Origin: Nitrospira sp.
Lineage (GTDB): Bacteria > Nitrospirota > Thermodesulfovibrionia > Thermodesulfovibrionales > SM23-35
DNA: 6,941 nucleotides
Assembly (NCBI GenBank): GCA_016873575.1
Contig: VGWY01000140.1
Location: 1-6,941 of the forward strand
Direction: 5' to 3'
Shown here: positions 1 to 5,883 of the stretch, in pieces
Layout: every line of letters begins with the position of its first letter
Position numbering within the stretch: position 1 is the first letter of the stretch
Translations under genes and position numbers: made by a program
The notes under the pieces: generated by a model
Database searches by the model: none
Seen by the model: the letters and a program-made list of their open reading frames with translations, nothing else
Told to the model about the DNA's origin: nothing

Positions 1-380
1 AAAAATTAGAATCGATCGGAGCTGATGCTCCGGTCTACGATGCTATTGAAAAAATGGTTGACAAAAGAATCAGGTCCTTATTGGTAAAACCCAGAGATGA
101 AAAAGATGTTTACGGAGTCATTACCGTAAGGGATATTGTTTACAAAGTCCTCGGAAAGAATCTCGACCCGAATAAAATAAGAGTTGGAGAAATTGCGTCA
201 AAGCCGTTGGTTTGCATTGATAGAGATGTGGATATAACTCATGCTATCAGTTTAATGACTAAGTTTAGTATTAGCAGGGTTTTTGTAAGTGACGGGAAGG
301 AAATCATTGGGATTGTTGCATTATTAGATGTTATGGCTGCTTCATTGATAGAAAGGGCAAGAGGTGGTCATGGTGCTTGA
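1..380 (+). CDS. CBS-domain pair protein, 5' end missing (partial)
   Basis: The frame is open from base 3 with no stop, so the gene begins before the window; the ATG at base 54 lies inside the first CBS domain and is not the real start. About 125 residues are visible. The first CBS domain ends with YGVITVRDIVYKVLG, the typical 'G-I-(V/I)-T-x-R-D' closing strand and helix. The second runs from VGEIASKPLVCI to IIGIVALLDVMAAS. CBS pairs (Bateman modules) commonly bind AMP, ADP, ATP or related ligands and act as energy sensors; no enzymatic domain follows, so this is probably a small stand-alone CBS protein with only the N-terminal few tens of residues missing. It overlaps the next gene (DUF47) by 11 to 17 nt, and a phosphate permease follows, so a role in sensing energy or phosphate state for transport is a reasonable inference. 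The ligand cannot be told from sequence. Confidence 0.85.
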   Translation, partial: KLESIGADAPVYDAIEKMVDKRIRSLLVKPRDEKDVYGVITVRDIVYKVLGKNLDPNKIRVGEIASKPLVCIDRDVDITHAISLMTKFSISRVFVSDGKEIIGIVALLDVMAASLIERARGGHGA

Positions 381-1005
381 AAAGGTATTTTTCGGCGGTA
401 AAACAGAGCAAAAGGTCATAGAAAATATAAAGAGACACATAAAAATCCTCTGTTCCGCAGCAGACTGTTTTAAGAAGGCCATTGAAGAGCATGATAAGAA
501 TCTAATGTTTTGTGTTCCTGATCTGGAGAGGGAAGGGGACAGTATAAGGAGAGAAATAGTTTCAAATATCTATGAAGGGGCCTTTTTACCATTTCTCCGT
601 TCGAATATATGCAGATTTGTTGAAATAGTAGATGAAGCCTTTGATGTACTGGAAGACGCTGCCTATGAGTTTGAATATTTAGGTCCGAAATTAGATGAAG
701 AGATAGAGGATGATTGTATTAAGATTGCGGATATAAACTTAAAGATGTGCGAGATGCTCTCAATTGCTTTTGAAACATTGTTCGGCAAGGGAGATTTAAG
801 GGAGAAAAGCCTGGCCATCAGGATCTATGAGAAAAAAGTTGATGAAATAAAAATTGATTTGATTAAAAAGCTGAGAAAAAAAGAGATAAAAGACTTCTGG
901 GAAGGCGAGGTACTCTCAGACTTCGTATCGTATCTCACACATGTAAGTGATGTCATCGAAGATGCAAGTGATTATCTGTACATAATAAATGTAAGTTTAC
1001 GATGA
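370..1005 (+). CDS. DUF47 family / PhoU-like phosphate transport accessory protein
   Basis: An all-helical protein of about 211 residues, the usual length for the DUF47 (TIGR00153, PhoU-divergent) family, which is typically encoded next to PiT permeases and is thought to regulate them; the permease does follow here. PhoU-type metal-binding E/DxxxD motifs can be seen twice in the first half (EREGD near residues 53-57, DEAFD near 88-92) and again in the second half (EKKVD, and DVIED within SDVIEDASDY), consistent with the two three-helix-bundle repeats of PhoU. No membrane segment or signal peptide, so cytoplasmic. Start choice: ATG 370 has AGAGG five bases upstream. A GTG at 364, preceded by AAGGG, would add two residues and cannot be excluded. 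It overlaps the CBS gene end, suggesting translational coupling. The stop lies in an ATGA (1002-1005), the form usually seen when another gene begins there, yet the permease starts about 200 bp later because a repeat element intervenes. Confidence 0.92.
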   Translation: MVLEKVFFGGKTEQKVIENIKRHIKILCSAADCFKKAIEEHDKNLMFCVPDLEREGDSIRREIVSNIYEGAFLPFLRSNICRFVEIVDEAFDVLEDAAYEFEYLGPKLDEEIEDDCIKIADINLKMCEMLSIAFETLFGKGDLREKSLAIRIYEKKVDEIKIDLIKKLRKKEIKDFWEGEVLSDFVSYLTHVSDVIEDASDYLYIINVSLR

Positions 1006-1015
1006 TTTTACATAT

Positions 1016-1172
1016 TGTCATTGCGAGCCCGCCAGAGGCGGGCGTGGCAATCCGACGAAGTCGTTGCGAGGGCTTTAGCCCGTGGCAATCTCATCTGAGA
1101 TTCCTCGCTTCGCTCGGAATGACACAAAGTGTCAGCTTGCTTCGTCGGTTGATACGACCTCCTCGCAATGAC
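1016..1172. repeat. Composite inverted-repeat (MITE/REP-like) element
   Basis: Perfect 11-bp terminal inverted repeats GTCATTGCGAG (1017-1027) and CTCGCAATGAC (1162-1172) bound the element. A nested unit, TGTCATTGCGAG (1016-1027) to CTCGGAATGACA (1113-1124), matches as an inverted repeat at 11 of 12 bases. Inside are several perfect small hairpins: GCCCGCC/GGCGGGC (1027-1043), CGAC/GTCG (1053-1063), GGGCT/AGCCC (1070-1081), AATCTCA/TGAGATT (1087-1102) and TGACAC/GTGTCA (1120-1134). A longer-range pair is CCGACGAAG (1052-1060) with CTTCGTCGG (1140-1148). The 'GTCATTGCGAG...GGCAATC...CTCGCAATGAC' style is one I recognise as a dispersed, non-coding repeat of many bacterial genomes. No transposase is encoded, so it would be mobilised in trans or be a relic. 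It fills most of the gap between DUF47 and PiT. Confidence 0.85.
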
Positions 1173-1213
1173 CCACCAACAATGCATTTTATTTATTATG
1201 ACCTTTTACAAGG

Positions 1214-2146
1214 ATGACAGAATTCATTCCAATCATAGCCTGTGTTTTCATAGCTTTTGGTGTCGGTTCAAATGATACATCAAATGCCCTTGGAATATGT
1301 ATCGGTGCCGGGATAATAAAATTACGCAAGGCACTGATTTTATTTGGATGCTTTGTTCTCCTTGGTATCACGCTTCAAGGTCAAAAAGTAATGAAGACAG
1401 TTGGGAAAGACCTGTTAGAGGTAAATCTTTCCATCTTAAGCATTGCCTTATCAATATCTGCCATTTTAATCATCATTTCTAACTGGAAAAAACTACCCCT
1501 TTCAACACATCAGGTAATAATCGGAAGTTTAGCAGGTTCTGGAGTTGCATCTGGAGCAGATATAAATTTTGCATCCATTTTAAAAATCTTTCTGTCCTGG
1601 ATCATATCTCCTTTAGCTGCTTTTTTCTTTGCCTTTTTCCTCTATCGAATGATGGAAAAGACCATCTCAAAACTCTCCCTATTCAATATCGAAAAAATTC
1701 TGAGAATTCTCTTGCTCATCAGTGGGATTCTCATCGCATATAATACCGGTGCAAATGAACTTGCTACTGTTTTAGGCCCGGTCATTCATTCCGGATTAAT
1801 CAGTAAAATGCATGCATTTTTTTTAGGTTCACTTTTCGTTTTTCTCGGGGCTATCACCTTAAGCCACCGTGTAATTGAAACAATTGGCAAAGGAATAACC
1901 GTATTAGACCCTTATTCAGGATTTGCTGCGCAGTTTGGGGCAGGCTGTTGTGTATTACTCTTCACTTTTCTTGGAATGCCTATCTCAACCACTTATTGTA
2001 TTATTGGAGGGATAAGCGGTGTAGGGATGGTAAAAGGGATGAAGACGGTCAGGATTGACCTAATTAAAAAAATACTTGTGAATTGGGTTCTGGCTCCATC
2101 TTTAGCCTTTTTCATCTGTTTTGTAATAATGAAGATTTTGAAATAA
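1214..2146 (+). CDS. pit: PiT-family inorganic phosphate permease
   Basis: An integral inner-membrane protein of 310 residues with about ten hydrophobic segments, at the short end for bacterial PiT carriers (PF01384), which move metal-phosphate or phosphate with H+ or Na+. The family's internal duplication is plain. The GANDVANA-type signature appears as GSNDTSNALG (residues 18-27) and as GANELATVLGP (179-189). The 'P-x-S-T-T-H' type motif appears as PLSTHQVIIG (95-104) and PISTTYCIIG (256-265). Each is followed by a matching W-x-x-(S/A)-P segment (SWIISPLAAF and NWVLAPSLAF). The second signature has Glu where Asp is usual. The frame has a stop at 1199-1201, so ATG 1214 is the first ATG available; it has only AAGG directly touching the start codon, too close to be a normal ribosome-binding site. 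The upstream DUF47 partner supports the assignment; the substrate could in principle be sulfate, but phosphate is much more likely. Confidence 0.94.
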   Translation: MTEFIPIIACVFIAFGVGSNDTSNALGICIGAGIIKLRKALILFGCFVLLGITLQGQKVMKTVGKDLLEVNLSILSIALSISAILIIISNWKKLPLSTHQVIIGSLAGSGVASGADINFASILKIFLSWIISPLAAFFFAFFLYRMMEKTISKLSLFNIEKILRILLLISGILIAYNTGANELATVLGPVIHSGLISKMHAFFLGSLFVFLGAITLSHRVIETIGKGITVLDPYSGFAAQFGAGCCVLLFTFLGMPISTTYCIIGGISGVGMVKGMKTVRIDLIKKILVNWVLAPSLAFFICFVIMKILK

Positions 2147-2160
2147 AAGGGGAAGATTAA

Positions 2161-2373
2161 ATGGGTATTGAATCCTTAGCAACGGAGACATGTTGCCTTC
2201 ATCTTGAGAAAAGAGTAGTGGAAAGGATTAGCAGAGGGATTTCTTTCGACAAAAGGCCGGATCTTGTTTTATGGATATGCCATTTCCCTCTGCATTCTTT
2301 ATCAGGCATCCAATGCCCTGTCATTACCAATAGCACTCAATGCCCACATAATGGCCCTTACGGCAATAACTAA
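2161..2373 (+). pseudogene. Small unrecognised ORF, probably a frameshifted and 3'-truncated gene remnant
   Basis: ATG 2161 follows the permease stop by 14 bp with AAGGGG eight or so bases upstream, so translation would start well. As it stands it encodes 70 residues that I do not recognise. The first 30 (beginning MGIESLATETCCLHLEKR, through a Glu/Arg-rich helix) look protein-like, but after about residue 31 the frame becomes Pro/His/Cys/Asn-rich and unconvincing. In the +1 frame, from about base 2252, the sequence reads as a plausible membrane helix, ILFYGYAISLCILYQASNA, followed by LSLPIALNAHIMALTAI. Removing one A from the AAAA run at 2251-2254 joins the two parts without a stop. The membrane-like frame then continues only as antisense of the pgi C-terminus, so the true 3' end seems to be missing. 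I read this as a decayed third or fourth gene of the phosphate operon. A short real protein, or a sequencing error in the A-run, remain possible. Confidence 0.35.
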
Positions 2374-3710
2374 ACCTTCCATTTGCCCCTTTTCTTCCTA
2401 TGGGCTTCTACCTCTCTCCTCTTTTCCTCAAACCCTTTCTTCCCCATCATCCCATATGTCAGATTTTTCCCCTCTTCCACACCTGGCTGATTAAAAGGAT
2501 TTATCTCATAAAGGAATCCTGTAAATGCTGTTGCAATTTCAAAGAAGTGCAACAACTGTCCCATATGATATGCGTCAATCTTCGGAATGGTAATTGCCAT
2601 GTTCGGCCTCTTAGCCTTTGCAAGGGCAAGTTCTGTGGCTTCTTCTTCTGCCTTGATAAGCTCAGACAGTGTGTGGCCCGAGAGATAATTTAGGCCTTCT
2701 ACATCCTTAAATACAGCAGGCATTTTTATATCAAGGCCATAATCATTAACCCTGATGAAAACCAGAACCTTGTCCTGTGGGCCTTCAATCCACAATTGTA
2801 ATTGTGAATGTTGATCTGTTGTACCTAAAGAAGGATACGGTGTAAGACCTTTATTTTCTTTCCCAAGACTCTCTGCCCAGAGCTGGCAGAACCATTCTGA
2901 AAGAGGTTTTAGACTGTCTGCATATGGAACCATCACATTGATAGTCCTCTGTTTTTCTCTCTCCATTAAATAAAGAAATGTTCCAAACAGATATGCAGGG
3001 TTTTTCCATATATCAGGTCTGGTACATCTGTTGTGGATTTCCTTTGCACCATCCAGTAACTCATCTGATTTTATACCAATAACCTCTGCAAGTAAGAGAC
3101 CGACCGGACTCAATACAGAATATCTGCCACCAACGCCTGAAGGTATTGGAAGTGACAATAAACCCTCCTCTTGAATAATCCTCCTGAGATTTCCCTTTTC
3201 AGGGTCTGTGGTTATGACGAATTTTTTTGATGCCTCTTTGCCGAGCACCTTTTCCATCTTTTCCCACAGAATCAGGAAGGATGCTGCTGTCTCAGCAGTA
3301 CTGCCTGACTTGGATATGACATTAACCGAGGTTGATTTCAAATCTGCAAGAGAAAGTATATGTTTTAACGTCCTCGGATCAACATTGTCATAGATAAACA
3401 CCCTTGGTTTTTTCTGCAGATTATGGAAGGGACTCAATGCCTCAAGTACAGCCTTTGGTCCAAGCGCAGAACCACCGATCCCGAGCAAAAGAAAATTTTC
3501 AGATGTCTTTCTGATATACCGTGCAATCTTTTTTATCTTAGACGTATCCTGGAAAAGAAGGTCTAAGAATGCAAGCTCTGGCCATAGCCTATCCTTTATC
3601 TGCTTATGTGCGCCTTCTATTTTTTCTCTGAAATTTTCTACTGCGCTTTTCGAAAGTCCGTTTCCACCAATCACATCTTCCATCATATTTGAAAAATTAA
3701 GCTCTATCAT
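2370..3710 (-). CDS. pgi: Glucose-6-phosphate isomerase
   Basis: Cytoplasmic enzyme of 446 residues that interconverts glucose 6-phosphate and fructose 6-phosphate in glycolysis and gluconeogenesis; the length fits the shorter bacterial type (about 440-450) rather than the 550-residue enterobacterial type. Sugar-phosphate (SIS) fold motifs in order: GIGGSALGP (about 77-85), the phosphate-binding SKSGST (133-138), PGI signature 1 as GGRYSVLSPVG (194-204), WAESLGKE with the likely catalytic Glu near 280, TTDQHSQ (297-303), and signature 2 as NPFNQPGVEEGK (404-415), whose Lys is the conserved active-site residue. All key residues seem present. Start: ATG 3710 has GGAGGG five bases upstream and forms an ATGA with the atpI stop. 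An upstream ATG at 3749 would add 13 basic residues and overlap atpI by 43 nt, which is less likely. It is the last gene of the hemL-atpZ-atpI-pgi operon and converges on the phosphate block; no convincing terminator hairpin with a T-run is seen after it. Confidence 0.97.
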   Translation of the reverse strand: MIELNFSNMMEDVIGGNGLSKSAVENFREKIEGAHKQIKDRLWPELAFLDLLFQDTSKIKKIARYIRKTSENFLLLGIGGSALGPKAVLEALSPFHNLQKKPRVFIYDNVDPRTLKHILSLADLKSTSVNVISKSGSTAETAASFLILWEKMEKVLGKEASKKFVITTDPEKGNLRRIIQEEGLLSLPIPSGVGGRYSVLSPVGLLLAEVIGIKSDELLDGAKEIHNRCTRPDIWKNPAYLFGTFLYLMEREKQRTINVMVPYADSLKPLSEWFCQLWAESLGKENKGLTPYPSLGTTDQHSQLQLWIEGPQDKVLVFIRVNDYGLDIKMPAVFKDVEGLNYLSGHTLSELIKAEEEATELALAKAKRPNMAITIPKIDAYHMGQLLHFFEIATAFTGFLYEINPFNQPGVEEGKNLTYGMMGKKGFEEKRREVEAHRKKRGKWKV

Positions 3711-4075
3711 TCTTGCCCTCCATTTATGCCTTCTTTTGAAACCCTCCATCCTTCTTTTAAAATCACGATAAAAACAATCGTGAAACCGATAAGTACACCG
3801 AAGATATTAATGAGCTTATAAATGATAAGAACCGTGAGGATAAAGGCAATCATGGTGAGCCTGAGAAGGCTGAAGAAAATGATTCCTGCTGTTGGCTTTT
3901 GTGTTGTAATAAGGCCCTGAACCCCCTTTGCAAGACCTCTGAGATTTGCAAGCCCAAGGGTGCCTCCGATAAAAATACTTACGGGAAGTTTCTTCCACTC
4001 AATGAATGCTGCAATGATACATATTGGCAAGAGGATAAGAAGTGACTTTTTATAAATCCTTTTTACGAGAATCAT
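3707..4075 (-). CDS. atpI: ATP synthase subunit I (AtpI-like) membrane protein
   Basis: A 122-residue protein with four hydrophobic helices: KSLLILLPICIIAAFIEW near the N-terminus, VSIFIGGTLGLANLRGL, then two closely spaced segments around FFSLLRLTMIAFILTVLII and FGVLIGFTIVFIVIL, ending in a short charged tail. This four-helix layout and size fit the ATP synthase I chain family (PF03899). AtpI proteins help assemble the c-ring of the F1Fo ATP synthase and, with AtpZ, have been linked to divalent-cation supply; they are not essential subunits. The family is poorly conserved, so much of the assignment rests on topology and on its overlap with atpZ. Start: ATG 4075 gives a normal N-terminus and a 26-nt overlap with atpZ; the ATG at 4129 would overlap by 80 nt and add a non-membrane stretch that is antisense-like in composition. 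The ribosome-binding site is weak, so translation is probably coupled to atpZ. Its stop overlaps the pgi start. Confidence 0.8.
   Translation of the reverse strand: MILVKRIYKKSLLILLPICIIAAFIEWKKLPVSIFIGGTLGLANLRGLAKGVQGLITTQKPTAGIIFFSLLRLTMIAFILTVLIIYKLINIFGVLIGFTIVFIVILKEGWRVSKEGINGGQE
3716..3721 (-). promoter_or_regulatory. Ribosome-binding site of pgi inside atpI (sets the start)
   Basis: GGAGGG on the minus strand, encoded within the last codons of atpI, lies five bases before ATG 3710. Together with the ATGA overlap of the atpI stop and pgi start it fixes the pgi start and indicates translational coupling. Confidence 0.85.
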
Positions 4076-4298
4076 TATCCGATTTTTTCGCCATCCTGAA
4101 AAGGTCCCTAAAGCCTGATATGATACCAAATATAAGGAAGATGATTGTCAGCCAGGGAGCAGTATGCACACCAACCCATTTGTCCATGGCATAATCAAGT
4201 CCAATTCCCATCGCAAGACCAATCACTGTTGAAATCACAAGATTCAGTCCCGCAGTGCTTGCCTCGAGGATCTGTCTGAAAAATGGTTTTTCTGGCAT
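4050..4298 (-). CDS. atpZ: AtpZ/AtpI-family F1Fo ATP synthase accessory membrane protein
   Basis: An 82-residue inner-membrane protein with two hydrophobic helices. Helix one lies around LNLVISTVIGLAMGIGLDYAM, followed by the family's typical link D-K-W-(V/L)-G and a short loop ending in APWLTII. Helix two is LTIIFLIFGIISGFRDLF, followed by a basic tail (RMAKKSDNDSRKKDL). This two-helix 'G-x-x-L-D-x-x-x-x-K-W-x-G ... PWLT ... G-x-x-x-G-F' pattern is that of the AtpZ/Gene-1 family (PF09527). In Bacillus AtpZ has been proposed to work with AtpI in Mg2+/Ca2+ transport supporting ATP synthase. Start: ATG 4298 has AGGGAA five bases upstream; the longer reading from 4328 has no such signal and adds ten unlikely residues. 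It follows hemL by 52 bp and overlaps atpI by 26 nt, which strongly supports the pair. The ATP synthase subunit genes themselves are absent from the window. Confidence 0.85.
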   Translation of the reverse strand: MPEKPFFRQILEASTAGLNLVISTVIGLAMGIGLDYAMDKWVGVHTAPWLTIIFLIFGIISGFRDLFRMAKKSDNDSRKKDL

Positions 4299-4303
4299 AT
4301 AAT

Positions 4304-4309
4304 TTCCCT
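4304..4309 (-). promoter_or_regulatory. Ribosome-binding site of atpZ (sets the start)
   Basis: AGGGAA on the minus strand lies five bases before ATG 4298. It is the reason for choosing that start over the upstream ATG at 4328, which lacks a purine-rich site. Confidence 0.7.
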
Positions 4310-4350
4310 GAATATTCAATTGTAACACAGACGTGGTTATTGGTGATTGG

Positions 4351-5637
4351 TTATTTAACTTCTAAGAAAGACTCGTACGCTGCCTTTACAGTCTTCTCTA
4401 TATCTTTTCCTGTATGGGCAAGTGATATGAAACCAGCCTCAAACTGTGAAGGGGCGATATAGATACCTCTCCTGAGCATACTGTGGAAGAACTTTGAAAA
4501 TGTTTTTGTATCTGATAATTTTGCACTTGCATAGTCAAAAACATCTTTATCCGTAAAATATGTGCAGAACATGGTGCCTGCCCTGTAGAACTTCGTCTTG
4601 ATACCTGACTTCTTTGCGGCATCCACCAATCCTTTTTCTAAAGTCGCAGCTTTCTGTTCAAGATTTTTATATGTGTTTTCCTTCGAGAGTATCTTGAGTG
4701 TCTCAATACCTGCTGTCACAGCAAGAGGGTTACCTGATAAGGTACCTGCCTGATACACAGGCCCTTCAGGTGAGACCATTGACATAATTTCCTTTCTACC
4801 TCCATATGCCCCCACTGGCAAGCCGCCACCGATAACCTTTCCGAGACAGGTCATATCAGGTTTAATGCCATAGAATGCCTGTGCCCCTCCGTATGAAACC
4901 CTGAAGCCTGTCATCACCTCATCAAAAATAAGGACGATTCCGTATTCGCTGGTTATATCTCTCAGAGTCTCAAGAAAGCCGGGACGCGGAAGAACACATC
5001 CGATATTTCCAACAACAGGTTCAAGTATCACACATGCAATATCTTTCCATTCCTTATTGATTAATTTCTTTAATAATGGAATGTTATTGAATGGCAGCGT
5101 TATGGTATTTCTTGCATAGGACTTTGGAACACCAGGACTATCTGGAACCCCAAAGGTCGTTGCTCCAGAACCAGCCTTAACAAGCAGACCATCAGCATGA
5201 CCATGATAACACCCCTCGAATTTTATGATCTTATTCCTTCCTGTAAATCCGCGTGCCACCCTGATAGCACTCATTGTTGCCTCTGTGCCTGAGTTTACCA
5301 ACCGCACTTTATCCATTGAAGGGTATGCCTTCAGAATAAGCCCTGCAAGTTCTACTTCTAACGGTGTAGGCGCACCATAACTAGTACCCCTTTCTGCAGC
5401 TTTCTTAAGGGCATTGACAATCTTTGGATGTGCGTGACCGAGTATGAGGGGACCCCACGAAAGGACATAGTCTATGTAAGTATTCCCATCTACATCATAC
5501 ATCTTTGAGCCCCTGGCTTTATCAATAAAAAGTGGATTACCCCCGACCGCTCTGAATGCACGGACAGGGCTGTTCACACCACCAGGAATAAGTTCTTGAG
5601 CCTTCTTATAGAGTCTCTGTGATTTTATCCATTTCAT
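4351..5637 (-). CDS. hemL: Glutamate-1-semialdehyde 2,1-aminomutase
   Basis: Cytoplasmic PLP enzyme of 428 residues, the standard length, that converts glutamate-1-semialdehyde to 5-aminolevulinate, the last step of the C5 route to haem, sirohaem and other tetrapyrroles. The N-terminus has the HemL hallmark IPGGVNSPVRAF (about 17-28). Further marks of a fold-type I aminotransferase are NSGTEATMSA (115-124, PLP phosphate and substrate region), GCYHGHADG (142-150), the DEV triad that contacts the PLP ring nitrogen (239-241), and the Schiff-base lysine at about 267 in CLGKVIGGGLPVGAYGG, followed by the AGTLSGNPL segment (297-305). Nothing is missing. The start has GGGAGGTG eight bases upstream (5646-5653), and a good promoter candidate lies just beyond. 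It is the first gene of the minus-strand operon; atpZ follows 52 bp after its stop. Its presence implies the tRNA-Glu-dependent C5 pathway rather than the Shemin (ALA synthase) pathway. Confidence 0.98.
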   Translation of the reverse strand: MKWIKSQRLYKKAQELIPGGVNSPVRAFRAVGGNPLFIDKARGSKMYDVDGNTYIDYVLSWGPLILGHAHPKIVNALKKAAERGTSYGAPTPLEVELAGLILKAYPSMDKVRLVNSGTEATMSAIRVARGFTGRNKIIKFEGCYHGHADGLLVKAGSGATTFGVPDSPGVPKSYARNTITLPFNNIPLLKKLINKEWKDIACVILEPVVGNIGCVLPRPGFLETLRDITSEYGIVLIFDEVMTGFRVSYGGAQAFYGIKPDMTCLGKVIGGGLPVGAYGGRKEIMSMVSPEGPVYQAGTLSGNPLAVTAGIETLKILSKENTYKNLEQKAATLEKGLVDAAKKSGIKTKFYRAGTMFCTYFTDKDVFDYASAKLSDTKTFSKFFHSMLRRGIYIAPSQFEAGFISLAHTGKDIEKTVKAAYESFLEVK

Positions 5638-5666
5638 CTGAAAAACACCTCCCTGAAAACATTGCT

Positions 5667-5695
5667 ACTCTATCATAAAACCCTTTATGTGTCAA
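5667..5695 (-). promoter_or_regulatory. Candidate sigma70 promoter of hemL operon
   Basis: On the minus strand a perfect -35 box TTGACA (5695-5690) is followed by a 17-bp spacer and TAGAGT (5672-5667), which matches TATAAT at four of six positions and has an extended -10 TGA just before it. Transcription would start near 5660, leaving a leader of about 22 nt that holds the GGGAGGTG ribosome-binding site. Predicted from sequence only. Confidence 0.6.
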
Positions 5696-5700
5696 AAACT

Positions 5701-5729
5701 TTGCACTTACCTAATTATTGTGCTATAAC
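5701..5729 (+). promoter_or_regulatory. Candidate sigma70 promoter of the PpiC-like gene
   Basis: TTGCAC (5701-5706), a 17-bp spacer, then TATAAC (5724-5729, five of six matches to TATAAT) preceded by an extended -10 TGC. The -35 box is only half matched, which the extended -10 could offset. Transcription would start near 5736, giving a leader of about 160 nt that contains the double-hairpin repeat. The -35 boxes of this and the hemL promoter are only 5 bp apart. Confidence 0.5.
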
Positions 5730-5790
5730 ATATAAGCTTGAATTGGGTAGGGATAATTTGTAGCCGCAGGTTTTACAGATTGCCCAATTT

Positions 5791-5856
5791 TGTCATTCCT
5801 GCGGAAGCAGGAATCTATTTCTTTGCTTCTGGATTCCCACTTTCGTGGGAATGACA
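5791..5856. repeat. Double-hairpin dispersed repeat (66 bp) with inverted ends
   Basis: The ends are TGTCATTCC (5791-5799) and GGAATGACA (5848-5856), a perfect 9-bp inverted pair. Inside are two perfect 8-bp stems with 4-nt loops: ATTCCTGC-GGAA-GCAGGAAT (5795-5814) and ATTCCCAC-TTTC-GTGGGAAT (5833-5852). About 18 bp separate them, and the first stem's loop is of the GNRA type. The form 'TGTCATTCC...gGAATC...GGATTCC...GGAATGACA' is one I recognise as a common dispersed intergenic repeat of several bacterial phyla. Its ends resemble those of the element at 1016-1172 (shared TGTCATT and GGAATGACA), so the two may share a mobilising enzyme. It lies between the candidate promoter and the start of the PpiC-like gene. 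Confidence 0.85.
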
Positions 5857-5883
5857 TTAAGGAATTATCAAGTTAAATTAACT

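Noticed and set aside
54..380. ATG at 54 as the start of the CBS gene
   Set aside because: The frame is open to base 3 and the upstream codons encode expected CBS residues (ADAPVYDAIEKM), so the gene is cut by the window edge.
1002..1217. 71-codon ORF across the repeat, considered as a protein-coding gene
   Set aside because: Its sequence is simply a translation of hairpin repeats, with composition unlike the neighbours, so it is not called as a functional protein; only its ATGA links are reported as a finding.
2305..2317. GGCAT/ATGCC inverted pair as a terminator between the convergent operons
   Set aside because: Only a 5-bp stem and no T-run on either strand follows it.
3711..3749. Longer pgi N-terminus from ATG 3749
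   Set aside because: It overlaps atpI by 43 nt, adds 13 basic residues outside the family pattern, and the GGAGGG site points to ATG 3710.
4334..4355. TGGTTATT direct repeat between hemL and atpZ
   Set aside because: Two 8-bp copies in AT-rich DNA, one overlapping the hemL stop; no array or palindrome that would suggest a site or CRISPR.
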